64,000 nucleotides of DNA, taken from positions 62,001-126,000 of the forward strand of contig JAWUYY010000008.1 in assembly GCA_034110565.1 (NCBI GenBank), written 5' to 3'. Positions 24,713-33,802 of this stretch are shown here, piece after piece; the first letter of the stretch is position 1; each line of letters begins with the position of its first letter. The notes below the pieces were generated by a model. The model did not search any database. It was not told where the DNA came from and worked only from the letters and a program-made list of their open reading frames with translations. Source of the stretch: Bermanella sp034110565 (GTDB lineage Bacteria > Pseudomonadota > Gammaproteobacteria > Pseudomonadales > Oceanobacteraceae). Position numbers and translations under genes: made by a program.

Positions 24713-26782
24713 ATGGCTCTTAGCAACAGTGCAAATCCAAAGCAGGATAAGCTTAGCCGCAAAAAATTAAGCTTAATGAGCGAGCTTAAGAAGCAAGCAT
24801 TCCTGATATTTGATGAAACACAAAATAATCATGATTATAAGGTCCGTCAAAACGCCCTTAAAGGCGCCAAGACTTTAATCGCTCAAGCTCTTGATATATC
24901 ACCCCTTGATGGTGATTGTTTGAATTTATTGTCACGTATTGAGCTGGAATCTGGTTATTTTCATAAAGCCCAGCGAGCTATCGAACAAGCATTAGCTGAA
25001 CATCCTGAAAATGCAGGTTTTTGGTACAGTGCAGGTCACGTGGCACTAGCACTTAATAATTTTAATGAAGCGGAACAATCGTTCAAGCAAGCAATATCTC
25101 TGGCACCCAACCAAACTCGTGCAGAAGTCAGTCTCGCTTACACCTTGCTTGAGCAAGGGCGTAAAGTTGAAGCGTTTCAATTGTATCGCCAATTAGTCAA
25201 AACCCATTCCCAAGATGTACAAATTCGAAGTCGTTTACTGCACAGTGCTCAAGGTCTAGTAGCTGACTATTATGACCAAGAATTAGAACAAGACTTGATC
25301 ACTTATTTGAACTGGTCAGATCTCAATTTAAATCAATTATCGCACTTATGCTGCAGTGTTTTAATTTACAAATTTCAGTTAAACCATCAAGGCAGTGCCG
25401 CATCCTTTAACGACATGGCGAACTCGATTTTATTATTAAAAACGTTGCGTCATACCATAGTTAAAAATGAATTACTTGAAAAACTCATCATTGCGTTGCG
25501 TCAAGAATTACTGACCCATGCAAGTAAAAAAGGGCGATTAATCAACCATTATATTCCGCTATGTGAGGCCATGTGCCAGTACGCATTAAACAATGAGTTT
25601 TTATTGCCTTATACCGAAGCTGAACGCTCCATGGTGCTGACACTTAAAACCATGATTGAGCAATCGTTAAGCCAACCCGGCTGTACCCCTACCGATATTT
25701 CTGGGGCCCTCATGCTGTATGCCATGTATGAATCTTGGTATAGCATTAAAGAAAATAAAACATTATTTGAATTTAACAATGACAGCTGGCCTGCCATTAG
25801 CTTTGATATTAAAACGGCTCATGATCAACTACTACACGATCGTCACTACGAATTCGATGCATTAACATCCATGCCTGACAATCGAAATCATGAAGTCAAA
25901 ACTCAATATGAACGTTTTCCTTATCCAAGATGGAAGTGCCTGGACAATAAAAATATTACAAATTATGGCAGTGCATTAAAACATGAATTTCCATGGATTA
26001 AAGTGCCCGACTCTATCTTGTCTGGACCATTAAAAATATTAGTCGCAGGCTGCGGAACGGGTCGTCATGCACTAAATGTTGCTAAATATTTTTTTCAAAC
26101 TCATGTTACGGCGCTTGATATTAGCGAAACCAGTTTAAGCTATGCCTATAAAAAATCAGCTGACCTAGGTATCGATAACATTGAGTTTTTCTTGGCAGAC
26201 TTAACTCAATTAAACAGCTTAGAAAAGCATTTCGACATCGTTGAATGCTCAGGTGTCCTGCATCATATTAAGCATTATAAACGGGCTTTACAGGGGTTAT
26301 TAGCGAATTTAAAACCTAATGGTTTCCTGAAGTTATCCCTTTATAGCAAACGTGCCAGAAAGCCTATTTATGACATACGTAAAGCTTATAAACATGGCGG
26401 CATAGAGAAAAACGAGCAGGATATTCGCATACTTCGCCATGTGATTTTTGCAGATGATAAAATCGAAGATAAACACTTAATTACTGAATCTGATGACTTT
26501 TATAGCATGAGTGGTGTGGTGGATTTATTACTTCATGAGTATGAAACGGGCTTCACACCCCAAGCGATTAAAATCTTATGTAAAGAAAATCAACTTGTAT
26601 TTTTAGGGTTTTCAAATCTAGACAGCCAATTAAAAGCATCTTTCAAGGCCTACATAGGTGAAGGCTGTGAATTGGATAACCTTGATCAATGGGAACTATT
26701 TGAGCAAGCACATCCTAGTACCTTCAGTGCAATGTATCAGTTTTATTGCCAGTTCAAACCACAATTAAAATCTATGAATTAA
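24713..26782 (+). CDS. TPR protein with C-terminal SAM-dependent methyltransferase domain
   Basis: The 689-residue protein has N-terminal tetratricopeptide repeats (about residues 38-175, for example FWYSAGHVALALNNFNEAEQ). A helical middle follows, then the YERFPYPRW linker motif near residue 400. After that comes a Rossmann methyltransferase domain with the SAM loop VAGCGTGRH and the post-motif HFDIVECSGVLHHIK. No signal peptide is seen. AAAGGA lies 7 bases before the ATG. It occupies the place where fliC-flaG-fliD would be expected and has a sigma-54 promoter. A role in modifying flagellin, or glycans on it, is a reasonable but unproven inference. Confidence 0.85.
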   Translation: MALSNSANPKQDKLSRKKLSLMSELKKQAFLIFDETQNNHDYKVRQNALKGAKTLIAQALDISPLDGDCLNLLSRIELESGYFHKAQRAIEQALAEHPENAGFWYSAGHVALALNNFNEAEQSFKQAISLAPNQTRAEVSLAYTLLEQGRKVEAFQLYRQLVKTHSQDVQIRSRLLHSAQGLVADYYDQELEQDLITYLNWSDLNLNQLSHLCCSVLIYKFQLNHQGSAASFNDMANSILLLKTLRHTIVKNELLEKLIIALRQELLTHASKKGRLINHYIPLCEAMCQYALNNEFLLPYTEAERSMVLTLKTMIEQSLSQPGCTPTDISGALMLYAMYESWYSIKENKTLFEFNNDSWPAISFDIKTAHDQLLHDRHYEFDALTSMPDNRNHEVKTQYERFPYPRWKCLDNKNITNYGSALKHEFPWIKVPDSILSGPLKILVAGCGTGRHALNVAKYFFQTHVTALDISETSLSYAYKKSADLGIDNIEFFLADLTQLNSLEKHFDIVECSGVLHHIKHYKRALQGLLANLKPNGFLKLSLYSKRARKPIYDIRKAYKHGGIEKNEQDIRILRHVIFADDKIEDKHLITESDDFYSMSGVVDLLLHEYETGFTPQAIKILCKENQLVFLGFSNLDSQLKASFKAYIGEGCELDNLDQWELFEQAHPSTFSAMYQFYCQFKPQLKSMN

Positions 26783-26802
26783 CTTATACTCAGGCACAAA
26801 AA

Positions 26803-26840
26803 AAGCCCCGTAGATCTAGATCTACGGGGCTTAATTTTTT
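26803..26840. terminator. Bidirectional terminator with 30-bp perfect palindrome
   Basis: AAGCCCCGTAGATCT is followed directly by its exact reverse complement (26803-26832). A T run follows on the plus strand, and the A run before it gives U-rich RNA on the minus strand. It serves the convergent ends of the TPR-methyltransferase and the HzsA-like lipoprotein. The stem is unusually long and perfect. Confidence 0.9.
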
Positions 26841-26861
26841 ATCGCTTTTTAGTTTATGATA

Positions 26862-29800
26862 TTAGCGCGGTGCACCCATATCTAACCACTCAGCGATTAG
26901 CTTGCGCTCTTGAGGCGCCAGCATATCTTTATGCTGCTGCCATACGGCTTGCTTAGACTCTTCTACTTCTACAGGGCGGAACAACCAATGGTTGTGATCC
27001 ACATCACCTGCAAACACGTCAAAGAAGTTAGCGCTACTAATGGCACCTAATGGATTCATTAGAGCTTGCCCATAACAGCTGAAACAATCGTTTTCTGGTT
27101 GCATCACAAATGGTGCTTCAACATAACGGCGGCAATGGCTCTCACTGACTTCACTGAACGTTGACGCCAGGTACATGTAAGTACGATTGTTATCAAACAG
27201 TGCATCATAAGACGCAAGGCCATCTACAGGAGTACTAAAATCACTCAAGTCTAGGCTGGTAAAACCACGGTTATCATGACAATCCACACAGCTGTTACCT
27301 GCATCATTACGTATCACATTATTCCATAGTGGTTTTATGTGTTGCTCGTAGCTAATAGAAGCCACGCAATCGGCATCATTACCTTGCTCACAAGCTGTAC
27401 TGACCGGTGCTTGAGTTGTTAATGCATCATAACCTAGGTTAATACTGGCACTGCCTTCTACAGAGACCGGTGTCCAGTAATCGTTATATGTCATGGTTGG
27501 TGTTAGCTCACCAAAGCCATCTACCGCCGCATACAAAGCCTGAGCCATAGTCTGACCAACTGAATGTGCCTGGATCTGTGTAGCCGCATTCGGGAACGCA
27601 CCGGCTTGTTCAGCCCCTGCATTGATAGAAGCCTGCGTGCTAGTAACATTAAAGCCATTAAACTCTTGCTGCTCTTCCTGTGCGGCCTCTAACCAACCAT
27701 CATAACGCTGCATATAAGTGTAAGGGAACTCACTCGCAGCCATTTGGGATTGGTCATTATTTAATGCTTTAGCTTGAGCATTAACCACTTCAAAGGTGTA
27801 AGGCGTTTGTGCTGGCACTTCAAACATAACCGAACCGTCTGGTTGAATGGGTGCATAGCCTTTTAATACTGTCTTGCCTTCTAGATTCTGAGTGTAAACA
27901 CGTACGAAGCGCTCACTGCGTTGATCCATCGGCAAGGTCACTGGGTTGGCCATATTAATCAGACCAAGCGTACTCATGTCTTCACCGTTTAAGTCATAAA
28001 CTGAACGTATGTGTACAGTTGCAACTGGCTGCACTGATTCAATTGGCTCTTGCGGTCCCTGGATCAATCTTACTTCAACAGTTGCCTTTGTAGATGCAAA
28101 GTCTGTGTCATTGGTATCAGTGTCCGTATCTTTGACGCGCGCGATAACGGTCAGAGTAAAGTTTTCGGCTAACTCTTTATCTAAAGTAATCACAGCTTGC
28201 GTGGCATTTTTATCAGATAAAGACCAAGACATATCGTCGTGCATAACCGCATCGTTGACAATTGCGCCAAGCGGTAAGTTTTTAAGCTTAATCAAGCCCA
28301 CTTCTTCTGAGCCATCTAAATCGACAACAGAGGCTGCAATGTTAATTTTCACTTGGTTACCAGAAATCGTTGCACCATTAGCATCCGAGATGTTCTGGAA
28401 ATTATTGTAAATAAGTGATCCGCCAGACTTAAATACAACCTCACCAGAGTTTGTGCCTTGAGGCTCATGACGCTCAATAATTTCTTTAGCAATAATTAAG
28501 GTGTTAATACCTGCGTCACCGGTAACTGAAACATCTTGTGCTTCACCCCAACCAGAAATGCTAACCGTATCATTACCACCTGCCGCCGACACCGTACCAG
28601 CATTAACTTGAGCGCCTGTAATCGTGAAGTACTCATCGCTATCAGTACCATTGATCACTCGATTGGTTTTCAACTCACCAAGCGAAATTGTTTCCAGTGC
28701 TTCAGCTTCACTTACTGCGATATATTCTTCAGCAAGCGATACTTCTAGAAGAGGCTTATCTGCAACCGCCTTAATCACGGTTTTAATTTCGCCTGTGTAG
28801 GTTTTGCTTTCTTCTGCCTTGGTAAAGGTAATAGAGGTGGTCATAACAACATCATCACCACTATTAACTGTCGGAGTGAAAACTAAGCCTGCAATATCAC
28901 TTGCTGCAACCAACCAAGAACCATCAGCTTGTATGTCACCTTTATTAAACTGAGCGCCTGCTGGCACATTACCGATCACTAAGTCACCCATAGTGCCCTG
29001 TGCAGCTGTAAATGCAGTCATATCTAAATTCAATGCCACTTTTACATCTTCATCTGTAGAGATAGAGGTATTAATTGCAGCACCCAACTCTGCAGGCTCA
29101 ACTGGATCGGTTGGATCTGTCGGATCTGTTGGATCTGTTGGATCTGTTGGATCTGTTGGATCTGTTGGATCTGTTGGATCTGTTGGATCGGTCGGATCGG
29201 TCGGATCGGTCGGATCGGTCGGATCAACTGGCTTGACTTCATCTTCATCAAACTCAAGGTTGTCACCTAAATTTGGATAAGCCAGCGCAATATCGGTATA
29301 AACACGATTTTCGCGAGCCTGCAATACAGGCTTACGGGTATTATTTTTCTCGTCAAAGATCCAAATACCATAACGTGCGGATACATTATTTAAGTCATCT
29401 CCTGAAGCACAAGAACGATACGCACCGTTTTCAAACTTCATGCACTGCGACCAGCTGACTAGCATGCGGTCAGTACCATCGCGATATGGCCAAAAAGAAC
29501 TACTCCAACCAGAGGTATCGACTTTATCCCCAATTAATTGAATTTCTTTGCCGGTTAACGCTGTTGCATTTAAAAATTCATATACTGCGCCAGAACCTTC
29601 TCCCGCTTTTGGACCAACCAACTTAACTACTTGGCCGCCCATCATAGGGTTCAGTTTGCTTTTAATAATGGTGTAAAGGTGGCCGTCACCACCTTGAATA
29701 ACATCGGCTAACTCAATATCGTTCAGATTAGCTGGTGCATTATTAATGTATAACGTTTTAAATAAAGCCGTGGTGCTGTCGCCGTTAGGAGCAATACGCA

Positions 29801-30521
29801 ATAAGCTAGTGTTTCTCACATCACCTATTGCACTATTAGCAACACCGACTGCGTTTGAGTCACCACCATTTGTTACACGCATAATAACCATGTAACCATC
29901 TTTTAAGGTAGTTGCCTTAACTTGACTGCTTTGCTCTTGAGTAGCGACCGCTTCTAAATCGTCACCATCGCGATCCATACTGTAAAGCGCTGTCACTTGT
30001 GAACTTGAGTCCCGGTCGGTAGAAAATACAATCAAACCGTCATTTGTATAGGTGGGAGCACTGTCATTACCAGCATTAGCCAAAGAGGAATCGGCGATGA
30101 TGCGGCGCACTGTCCCATTCGCAAAATCATATTCATACAGGTTCCATGAATCACCTGCTGTATTAACGCGAGCACTAAAAACTAAGAATTTCCCATCGCT
30201 AGACACGTTTAGGTCTTTTACGTCGTAATCAACGCCGGCAAAGGTTTGCGCTAAAATATCCGTTTCAGTGGCATCACTGCTTATGCTGTCACGCACATAC
30301 AAGCGCGCACCAGGCTGAAAAGCATTAGACATATTAAGCAACAATGCTTGCTCTGCTGACTCTACGTCACGTGAGACATAAGCAAAGGGCGTGGAAGATG
30401 CGATCGCCGCCTCTTGACCACTATCATCACTCACTTGCAGTTCTTCACCACAAGCAGAAACCAAACTTGCTATTGCCAAAGGCATTACTATCTTTTTCTG
30501 TACGAAACTCAAGTAAGACAT
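26862..30521 (-). CDS. Large HzsA-related lipoprotein with beta-propeller, DPT linker and haem c motif
   Basis: The 1219-residue protein has a lipoprotein signal (LVSAC, Cys24). An N-terminal TolB/WD40-like propeller lies at about 40-400 (repeats such as SAPTYTNDGLIVFSTDRD). A 13-copy Asp-Pro-Thr linker follows near 434-472, then Ig/cadherin-like repeats (about 475-800) with SxDxN/TxDxD stretches. A C-terminal domain has one haem c site CVDCH at 1078-1082 and a degenerate CFSC at 1146-1149. The overall plan resembles HzsA-related proteins (propeller plus C-terminal cytochrome), but with Ig-like domains inserted. It is probably exposed on the outer membrane. Substrate unknown. Monocistronic. 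Confidence 0.75.
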   Translation of the reverse strand: MSYLSFVQKKIVMPLAIASLVSACGEELQVSDDSGQEAAIASSTPFAYVSRDVESAEQALLLNMSNAFQPGARLYVRDSISSDATETDILAQTFAGVDYDVKDLNVSSDGKFLVFSARVNTAGDSWNLYEYDFANGTVRRIIADSSLANAGNDSAPTYTNDGLIVFSTDRDSSSQVTALYSMDRDGDDLEAVATQEQSSQVKATTLKDGYMVIMRVTNGGDSNAVGVANSAIGDVRNTSLLRIAPNGDSTTALFKTLYINNAPANLNDIELADVIQGGDGHLYTIIKSKLNPMMGGQVVKLVGPKAGEGSGAVYEFLNATALTGKEIQLIGDKVDTSGWSSSFWPYRDGTDRMLVSWSQCMKFENGAYRSCASGDDLNNVSARYGIWIFDEKNNTRKPVLQARENRVYTDIALAYPNLGDNLEFDEDEVKPVDPTDPTDPTDPTDPTDPTDPTDPTDPTDPTDPTDPTDPTDPVEPAELGAAINTSISTDEDVKVALNLDMTAFTAAQGTMGDLVIGNVPAGAQFNKGDIQADGSWLVAASDIAGLVFTPTVNSGDDVVMTTSITFTKAEESKTYTGEIKTVIKAVADKPLLEVSLAEEYIAVSEAEALETISLGELKTNRVINGTDSDEYFTITGAQVNAGTVSAAGGNDTVSISGWGEAQDVSVTGDAGINTLIIAKEIIERHEPQGTNSGEVVFKSGGSLIYNNFQNISDANGATISGNQVKINIAASVVDLDGSEEVGLIKLKNLPLGAIVNDAVMHDDMSWSLSDKNATQAVITLDKELAENFTLTVIARVKDTDTDTNDTDFASTKATVEVRLIQGPQEPIESVQPVATVHIRSVYDLNGEDMSTLGLINMANPVTLPMDQRSERFVRVYTQNLEGKTVLKGYAPIQPDGSVMFEVPAQTPYTFEVVNAQAKALNNDQSQMAASEFPYTYMQRYDGWLEAAQEEQQEFNGFNVTSTQASINAGAEQAGAFPNAATQIQAHSVGQTMAQALYAAVDGFGELTPTMTYNDYWTPVSVEGSASINLGYDALTTQAPVSTACEQGNDADCVASISYEQHIKPLWNNVIRNDAGNSCVDCHDNRGFTSLDLSDFSTPVDGLASYDALFDNNRTYMYLASTFSEVSESHCRRYVEAPFVMQPENDCFSCYGQALMNPLGAISSANFFDVFAGDVDHNHWLFRPVEVEESKQAVWQQHKDMLAPQERKLIAEWLDMGAPR
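29104..29220 (-). repeat. 9-bp tandem repeat, 13 copies, in frame (Asp-Pro-Thr)
   Basis: Thirteen 9-base units are read as DPT on the minus strand. They fall into two homogenised blocks on the plus strand: seven identical GGATCTGTT units and four identical GGATCGGTC units. Identical adjacent units suggest recent expansion by slippage. Because the unit is a multiple of three, copy-number change would alter only linker length. Confidence 0.95.
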
Positions 30522-30772
30522 GAGTTTAACTCCCCAATCATCATGAACCTAGTGTGGCACTTGTTGAGTTACAGAAACGGTATACGGTCACAATAATGTT
30601 TCTAAGTATTTTTAATTAGATAAGAAATGTTACAGAACGTGACTGAGTTCAAATATAGGATGTGAATATGAGCCAAAGTGAGTGGTTACTAATGTAGAGG
30701 GATTAGCTTTGATGCTTTTTTGATCAGATCAATTAACGAACGAATACACAAAAATTAGAGTGTTTTATGAGC

Positions 30773-30800
30773 AAAAAAGCAGTGTGCAGAGACACACTGC
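30773..30800 (-). terminator. Terminator of the 39.7-30.8 kb operon
   Basis: The stem GCAGTGTG/CACACTGC with a 6-base loop is followed on the minus strand by a T6 run. It lies 10 bases past the end of the TonB-like gene and closes the nine-gene operon. Confidence 0.85.
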
Positions 30801-30809
30801 TTGCTCTTC

Positions 30810-31742
30810 CTAAGAGGGGAAGAAGCTAAAGGTATATTGCACCGCTGTAGGACTCACATCCTCTTGACCAAAGTTAACACCACTGATTTTCGTCAACATT
30901 TGCTGCTCAAGTTTCACATTACCCAACTCGCTGCTTTTTAATTTTAATTTTTCAATACTACCATCAGGCAAGATGACAAATTCAAAAATAAAACGCCCAC
31001 CTAAATCAGGATTCAAACGCAAAGCCTTAGCGTACAGAGAATAAACAGCACCTTTATAACGCTCCAAGGTGCGGCGAATACTTTGCATATCACGCTTGCT
31101 GTCTTTTTTCGGATCATAGTGATATTCAGCTGCATCTGGTAATGCAATATTCATCAACGGACTTTCAATATCCCCCGACACATGGCCCGCCATAGCTGCA
31201 CCCTTCGCATTCACGGTAATATCACTGGCTTTTAAACCACCACTACTACTATTCATACTATTTTGTCCTAGGCGAGAACGGCTACTTTGTTGCACTTTGC
31301 CGCTATCAGAGACATACACATTTTTCTTCTGTGTTTTAGATGCAGCCACCGAATTACGTAATGCACTTAACTGCTGAGAAAGTGCTGCCATACTTTTAAC
31401 ACTGGCATTCGCACCTTCTTTTGGCTTGGCATCTTTCTTCACGTTTTGTGTTTTTTGCTCTTTTGCTTCACTAGGAGGTGGTGGTGGCGCCTCTACCAAC
31501 TTTGGTGGTTCTAAAATCACTTGCGTGACGATTTTTTCTTCCACTTCATCGTCTTCGAAAAAATAGGGCATAATTGACATGATAAACATAAACGCAAAAA
31601 TCGGAATGATAATGCGCTTTACCAATCGTTTGAACTTCTCTTGCTGCTCCGCCTGCTCATGCCAAGGCAGCACCATATCTAATGCAAGATGGTTCAATTT
31701 GGAACCTGTCACATGATTATCATTTAACGTGGCAACACTCAT
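30810..31742 (-). CDS. TonB-like / AgmX-PglI C-terminal domain protein
   Basis: The 310-residue protein has one transmembrane helix (about 45-65, with FAFMFIMSIMPYFF) after a cytoplasmic N-terminus. A Pro-rich stretch follows (PPKLVEAPPPPPSEA), then a Lys/Ser-rich periplasmic linker. The C-terminal domain of about 70 residues has VILPDGSIEKLKLKSSELGN, typical of TonB-like energy-transducing proteins and of the AgmX/PglI C-terminal family. It overlaps the upstream ExbD gene by 4 bases. It probably transmits energy from the TolQ/ExbD channel to the envelope complex made by the upstream TPR genes. Confidence 0.8.
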   Translation of the reverse strand: MSVATLNDNHVTGSKLNHLALDMVLPWHEQAEQQEKFKRLVKRIIIPIFAFMFIMSIMPYFFEDDEVEEKIVTQVILEPPKLVEAPPPPPSEAKEQKTQNVKKDAKPKEGANASVKSMAALSQQLSALRNSVAASKTQKKNVYVSDSGKVQQSSRSRLGQNSMNSSSGGLKASDITVNAKGAAMAGHVSGDIESPLMNIALPDAAEYHYDPKKDSKRDMQSIRRTLERYKGAVYSLYAKALRLNPDLGGRFIFEFVILPDGSIEKLKLKSSELGNVKLEQQMLTKISGVNFGQEDVSPTAVQYTFSFFPS

Positions 31743-32254
31743 GGTTGTTCCCCGCTACTAATCGCACTTCCAATAACCTGATTAACCGCCAAAGCAATAT
31801 CACGAAAGTTTTCTTGGCTACACGTCGCCATAACGCCTTTGAGAGTCAAATACGGCACATCTTGATCTCCCATAATAGTGACAGATCGGCCATTTTTCTT
31901 TTCAAAATCGCTCAATTCACCTTTCTCTGCCGCACGTTCTTTTAACACAAGCGCGAGTGCATCAATAGCTTTGCCTTTTGCAGCCTTTGCAGTCTTAATA
32001 TCCACCACATCGACATCACCCACACTGATATAATCATCGCCAATTGTGATTAAAAGATCATTTTGAAACGAGCCTGTCGCTTGTGAATCAGGCAAGGTAA
32101 TAAACGTCGCCTTTTCAATCTCTTGACTGTCGCCGCTATTCATCAATAGAAAAAATACCAAGATGGTAAATATATCCATCAAGGATACGAGGTTTAACCC
32201 TGCTGCTTTCTTTTGCGACCCTCGTCGATCTAATACGGTACCTTGAAATGCCAT
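31739..32254 (-). CDS. ExbD/TolR-type biopolymer transport protein (with pore Asp)
   Basis: The 171-residue protein has a single transmembrane helix (LVSLMDIFTILVFFLLM) carrying the proton-channel aspartate, Asp27. A periplasmic TolR-like domain follows (TFITLPDSQA; VTIMGDQDVPYLTLKGVM). It is the second of two adjacent ExbD paralogs and 8 bases downstream of the first. It is expected to pair with the TolQ-type protein encoded just upstream. Confidence 0.9.
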   Translation of the reverse strand: MAFQGTVLDRRGSQKKAAGLNLVSLMDIFTILVFFLLMNSGDSQEIEKATFITLPDSQATGSFQNDLLITIGDDYISVGDVDVVDIKTAKAAKGKAIDALALVLKERAAEKGELSDFEKKNGRSVTIMGDQDVPYLTLKGVMATCSQENFRDIALAVNQVIGSAISSGEQP

Positions 32255-32262
32255 ACCGCCTC

Positions 32263-32757
32263 CTATTTCTTACTAGCGTCGCCAAGGGAGATTTGTGGGA
32301 ACAATTCAACCTCAGCTAAGCTAGCAGCTACAACAGTTTGGTAAGATTTCACCGCATCCATCGTACTTATCAATGTTTGGTATTCTAAATCACTGGCTGA
32401 CAAAATTAGTGCATCTTTTTTGTCGCTTACCTTGTTTTTAATTTCTCTTAAAACCAATGCCAATGTCTGGAAATCCTGTTGCTTATTTTCAAGCAAAGGA
32501 ATGTTCTTGATTAACGATCCCGTAGGGAAAAAAACTTCAATGCCCGTTTTACGCACCACCACTTCAAGTTGTGACTGCTCTAACGATGTAGCATTTGAAC
32601 CACCTGATAACTCAGGCAGGTTAATTTCCATCACGGTGATTTTCGTAAACGTCATACTCATCAATAGCACAGGCACCAGTACAATCATCAAATTCATGAA
32701 GCTGGTTACGTCGATATCGGCGTCATCTGTGCTTTGACGTTTAATTTTAAAACTCAT
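32263..32757 (-). CDS. ExbD/TolR-type protein with Asn at the pore position
   Basis: The 164-residue protein has one transmembrane helix (SFMNLMIVLVPVLLMSM) and a periplasmic TolR-like domain (MEINLPELSGG). Aligned by eye with its neighbour, the conserved SLMD of the channel helix reads SFMN here, so Asn22 replaces the proton-carrying Asp. An Asp lies just outside the helix at position 16. The pair may form a heteromeric peptidoglycan-binding or channel subunit, as with AglQ/AglS in Myxococcus (inference). Confidence 0.88.
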   Translation of the reverse strand: MSFKIKRQSTDDADIDVTSFMNLMIVLVPVLLMSMTFTKITVMEINLPELSGGSNATSLEQSQLEVVVRKTGIEVFFPTGSLIKNIPLLENKQQDFQTLALVLREIKNKVSDKKDALILSASDLEYQTLISTMDAVKSYQTVVAASLAEVELFPQISLGDASKK

Positions 32758-32778
32758 GATTCAACCCCAGTAACTAGA

Positions 32779-33441
32779 TTACTTATCCTTAGATAAACCG
32801 GCCTGAATAGCACGATTGAGTGTCATCACATTTAAAAATTTCACACCTGCCATTTCAATACTGCCAATAATTGCATTGGTTTTATTAGTTAAGATTGCAT
32901 GGCTGATTAATAATGGAATGGCCGCAATCAAACCAAATGCAGTGGTATTCATCGCAACAGAGATCGAAAGTGATAATAACTTTGATTTTTCAGCTGGGTC
33001 TGCGTTAGCCACTGCGGTAAACGCCGCGATCAAACCAATAATCGTACCTAATAGTCCTAATAAGGTAGCTACGTTTGCAAGTACTGCTAAGTAACCAGTG
33101 CGTTGTTCTAAGCGAGGAATGGTTTCCATCATGCCTTCACTCATAGCCTGCTCAACATCTGCACGCTGCTTGGTTACTTTCATCATATCTAAGCCACAAC
33201 CTATCATACGAGATACCGGCGCATTATTATCACGAGTAAATAATGTCATTTTTTCATGATCATCAGTACGCAGCAGCGGCAAGAAGTCGTCGAAGGCTTT
33301 TAAATTGCGCGTTTTTTCTGAGTTAAGAAAACGCCAGCGCTCTACCGTGATGGCGATACCAATCGCGAGGACCAATGCGATGGGATAAATAAATAACCCA
33401 CCGTCTTGAAAGAATTTTGCAATTGATGAAAAAAAGTCCAT
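32779..33441 (-). CDS. MotA/TolQ/ExbB-type proton channel protein
   Basis: The 220-residue protein has three transmembrane segments (about 15-35, 118-142 and 160-182). The conserved channel stretches GLLGTIIGLIAAF and SVAMNTTAFGLIAAIPLLI are typical of TolQ/ExbB/AglR. It would form the motor channel with the two downstream ExbD-type proteins. It follows a 94-base gap after the small secreted protein gene, all in the same direction. Confidence 0.93.
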   Translation of the reverse strand: MDFFSSIAKFFQDGGLFIYPIALVLAIGIAITVERWRFLNSEKTRNLKAFDDFLPLLRTDDHEKMTLFTRDNNAPVSRMIGCGLDMMKVTKQRADVEQAMSEGMMETIPRLEQRTGYLAVLANVATLLGLLGTIIGLIAAFTAVANADPAEKSKLLSLSISVAMNTTAFGLIAAIPLLISHAILTNKTNAIIGSIEMAGVKFLNVMTLNRAIQAGLSKDK

Positions 33442-33535
33442 AGCTTTTTACCTATAAGATGTATCTGTTCGATTATGATTATATGACAGCCAAATTGGCG
33501 TCATTAACAAGTTCGTTGTATAGCTTTAATAAAAG

Positions 33536-33799
33536 CTATTTACCTTCTAAATTCATTTCGTCATAAATACGCATAGAACGCAGCATTACATCACGATCAA
33601 CGGTATCAATGTTTTTCTCGTATTTATCTTCTTCATTACGATAAAGATTTTCTGTACTTCCAGGACCTTGCCACGACATAAAATAACTCACGGCAGGTTG
33701 TTCTTTATCACCTACAAACTGACTTTCAAGTTTAATGGGTTCATCACAATAGCCATTAAAGGCAAACATCAAACAAAACAAGCAAAGTGTGTTTTTCAT
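33536..33799 (-). CDS. Small secreted protein of unknown function
   Basis: This 87-residue protein has a short signal peptide (MKNTLCLFCLMFAFNGYC) and a hydrophilic, charged remainder (NEEDKYEKNIDTVDRDVM). AGAGGG lies 7 bases before the ATG. I recognise no family. It sits between the TPR lipoprotein and the TolQ-type gene, so it is probably a periplasmic part or assembly factor of the same machine. Confidence 0.75.
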   Translation of the reverse strand: MKNTLCLFCLMFAFNGYCDEPIKLESQFVGDKEQPAVSYFMSWQGPGSTENLYRNEEDKYEKNIDTVDRDVMLRSMRIYDEMNLEGK

Positions 33800-33802
33800 T
33801 AT

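Noticed and set aside
29104..29220. Possible CRISPR or non-coding satellite
   Set aside because: The 9-base units are contiguous and in frame with a well-supported coding sequence.
28993..29280. Plus-strand open frame coding (Gly-Ser-Val)n
   Set aside because: It is the antisense reading of the Asp-Pro-Thr repeat inside the large lipoprotein gene; its coding potential comes only from the repeat.
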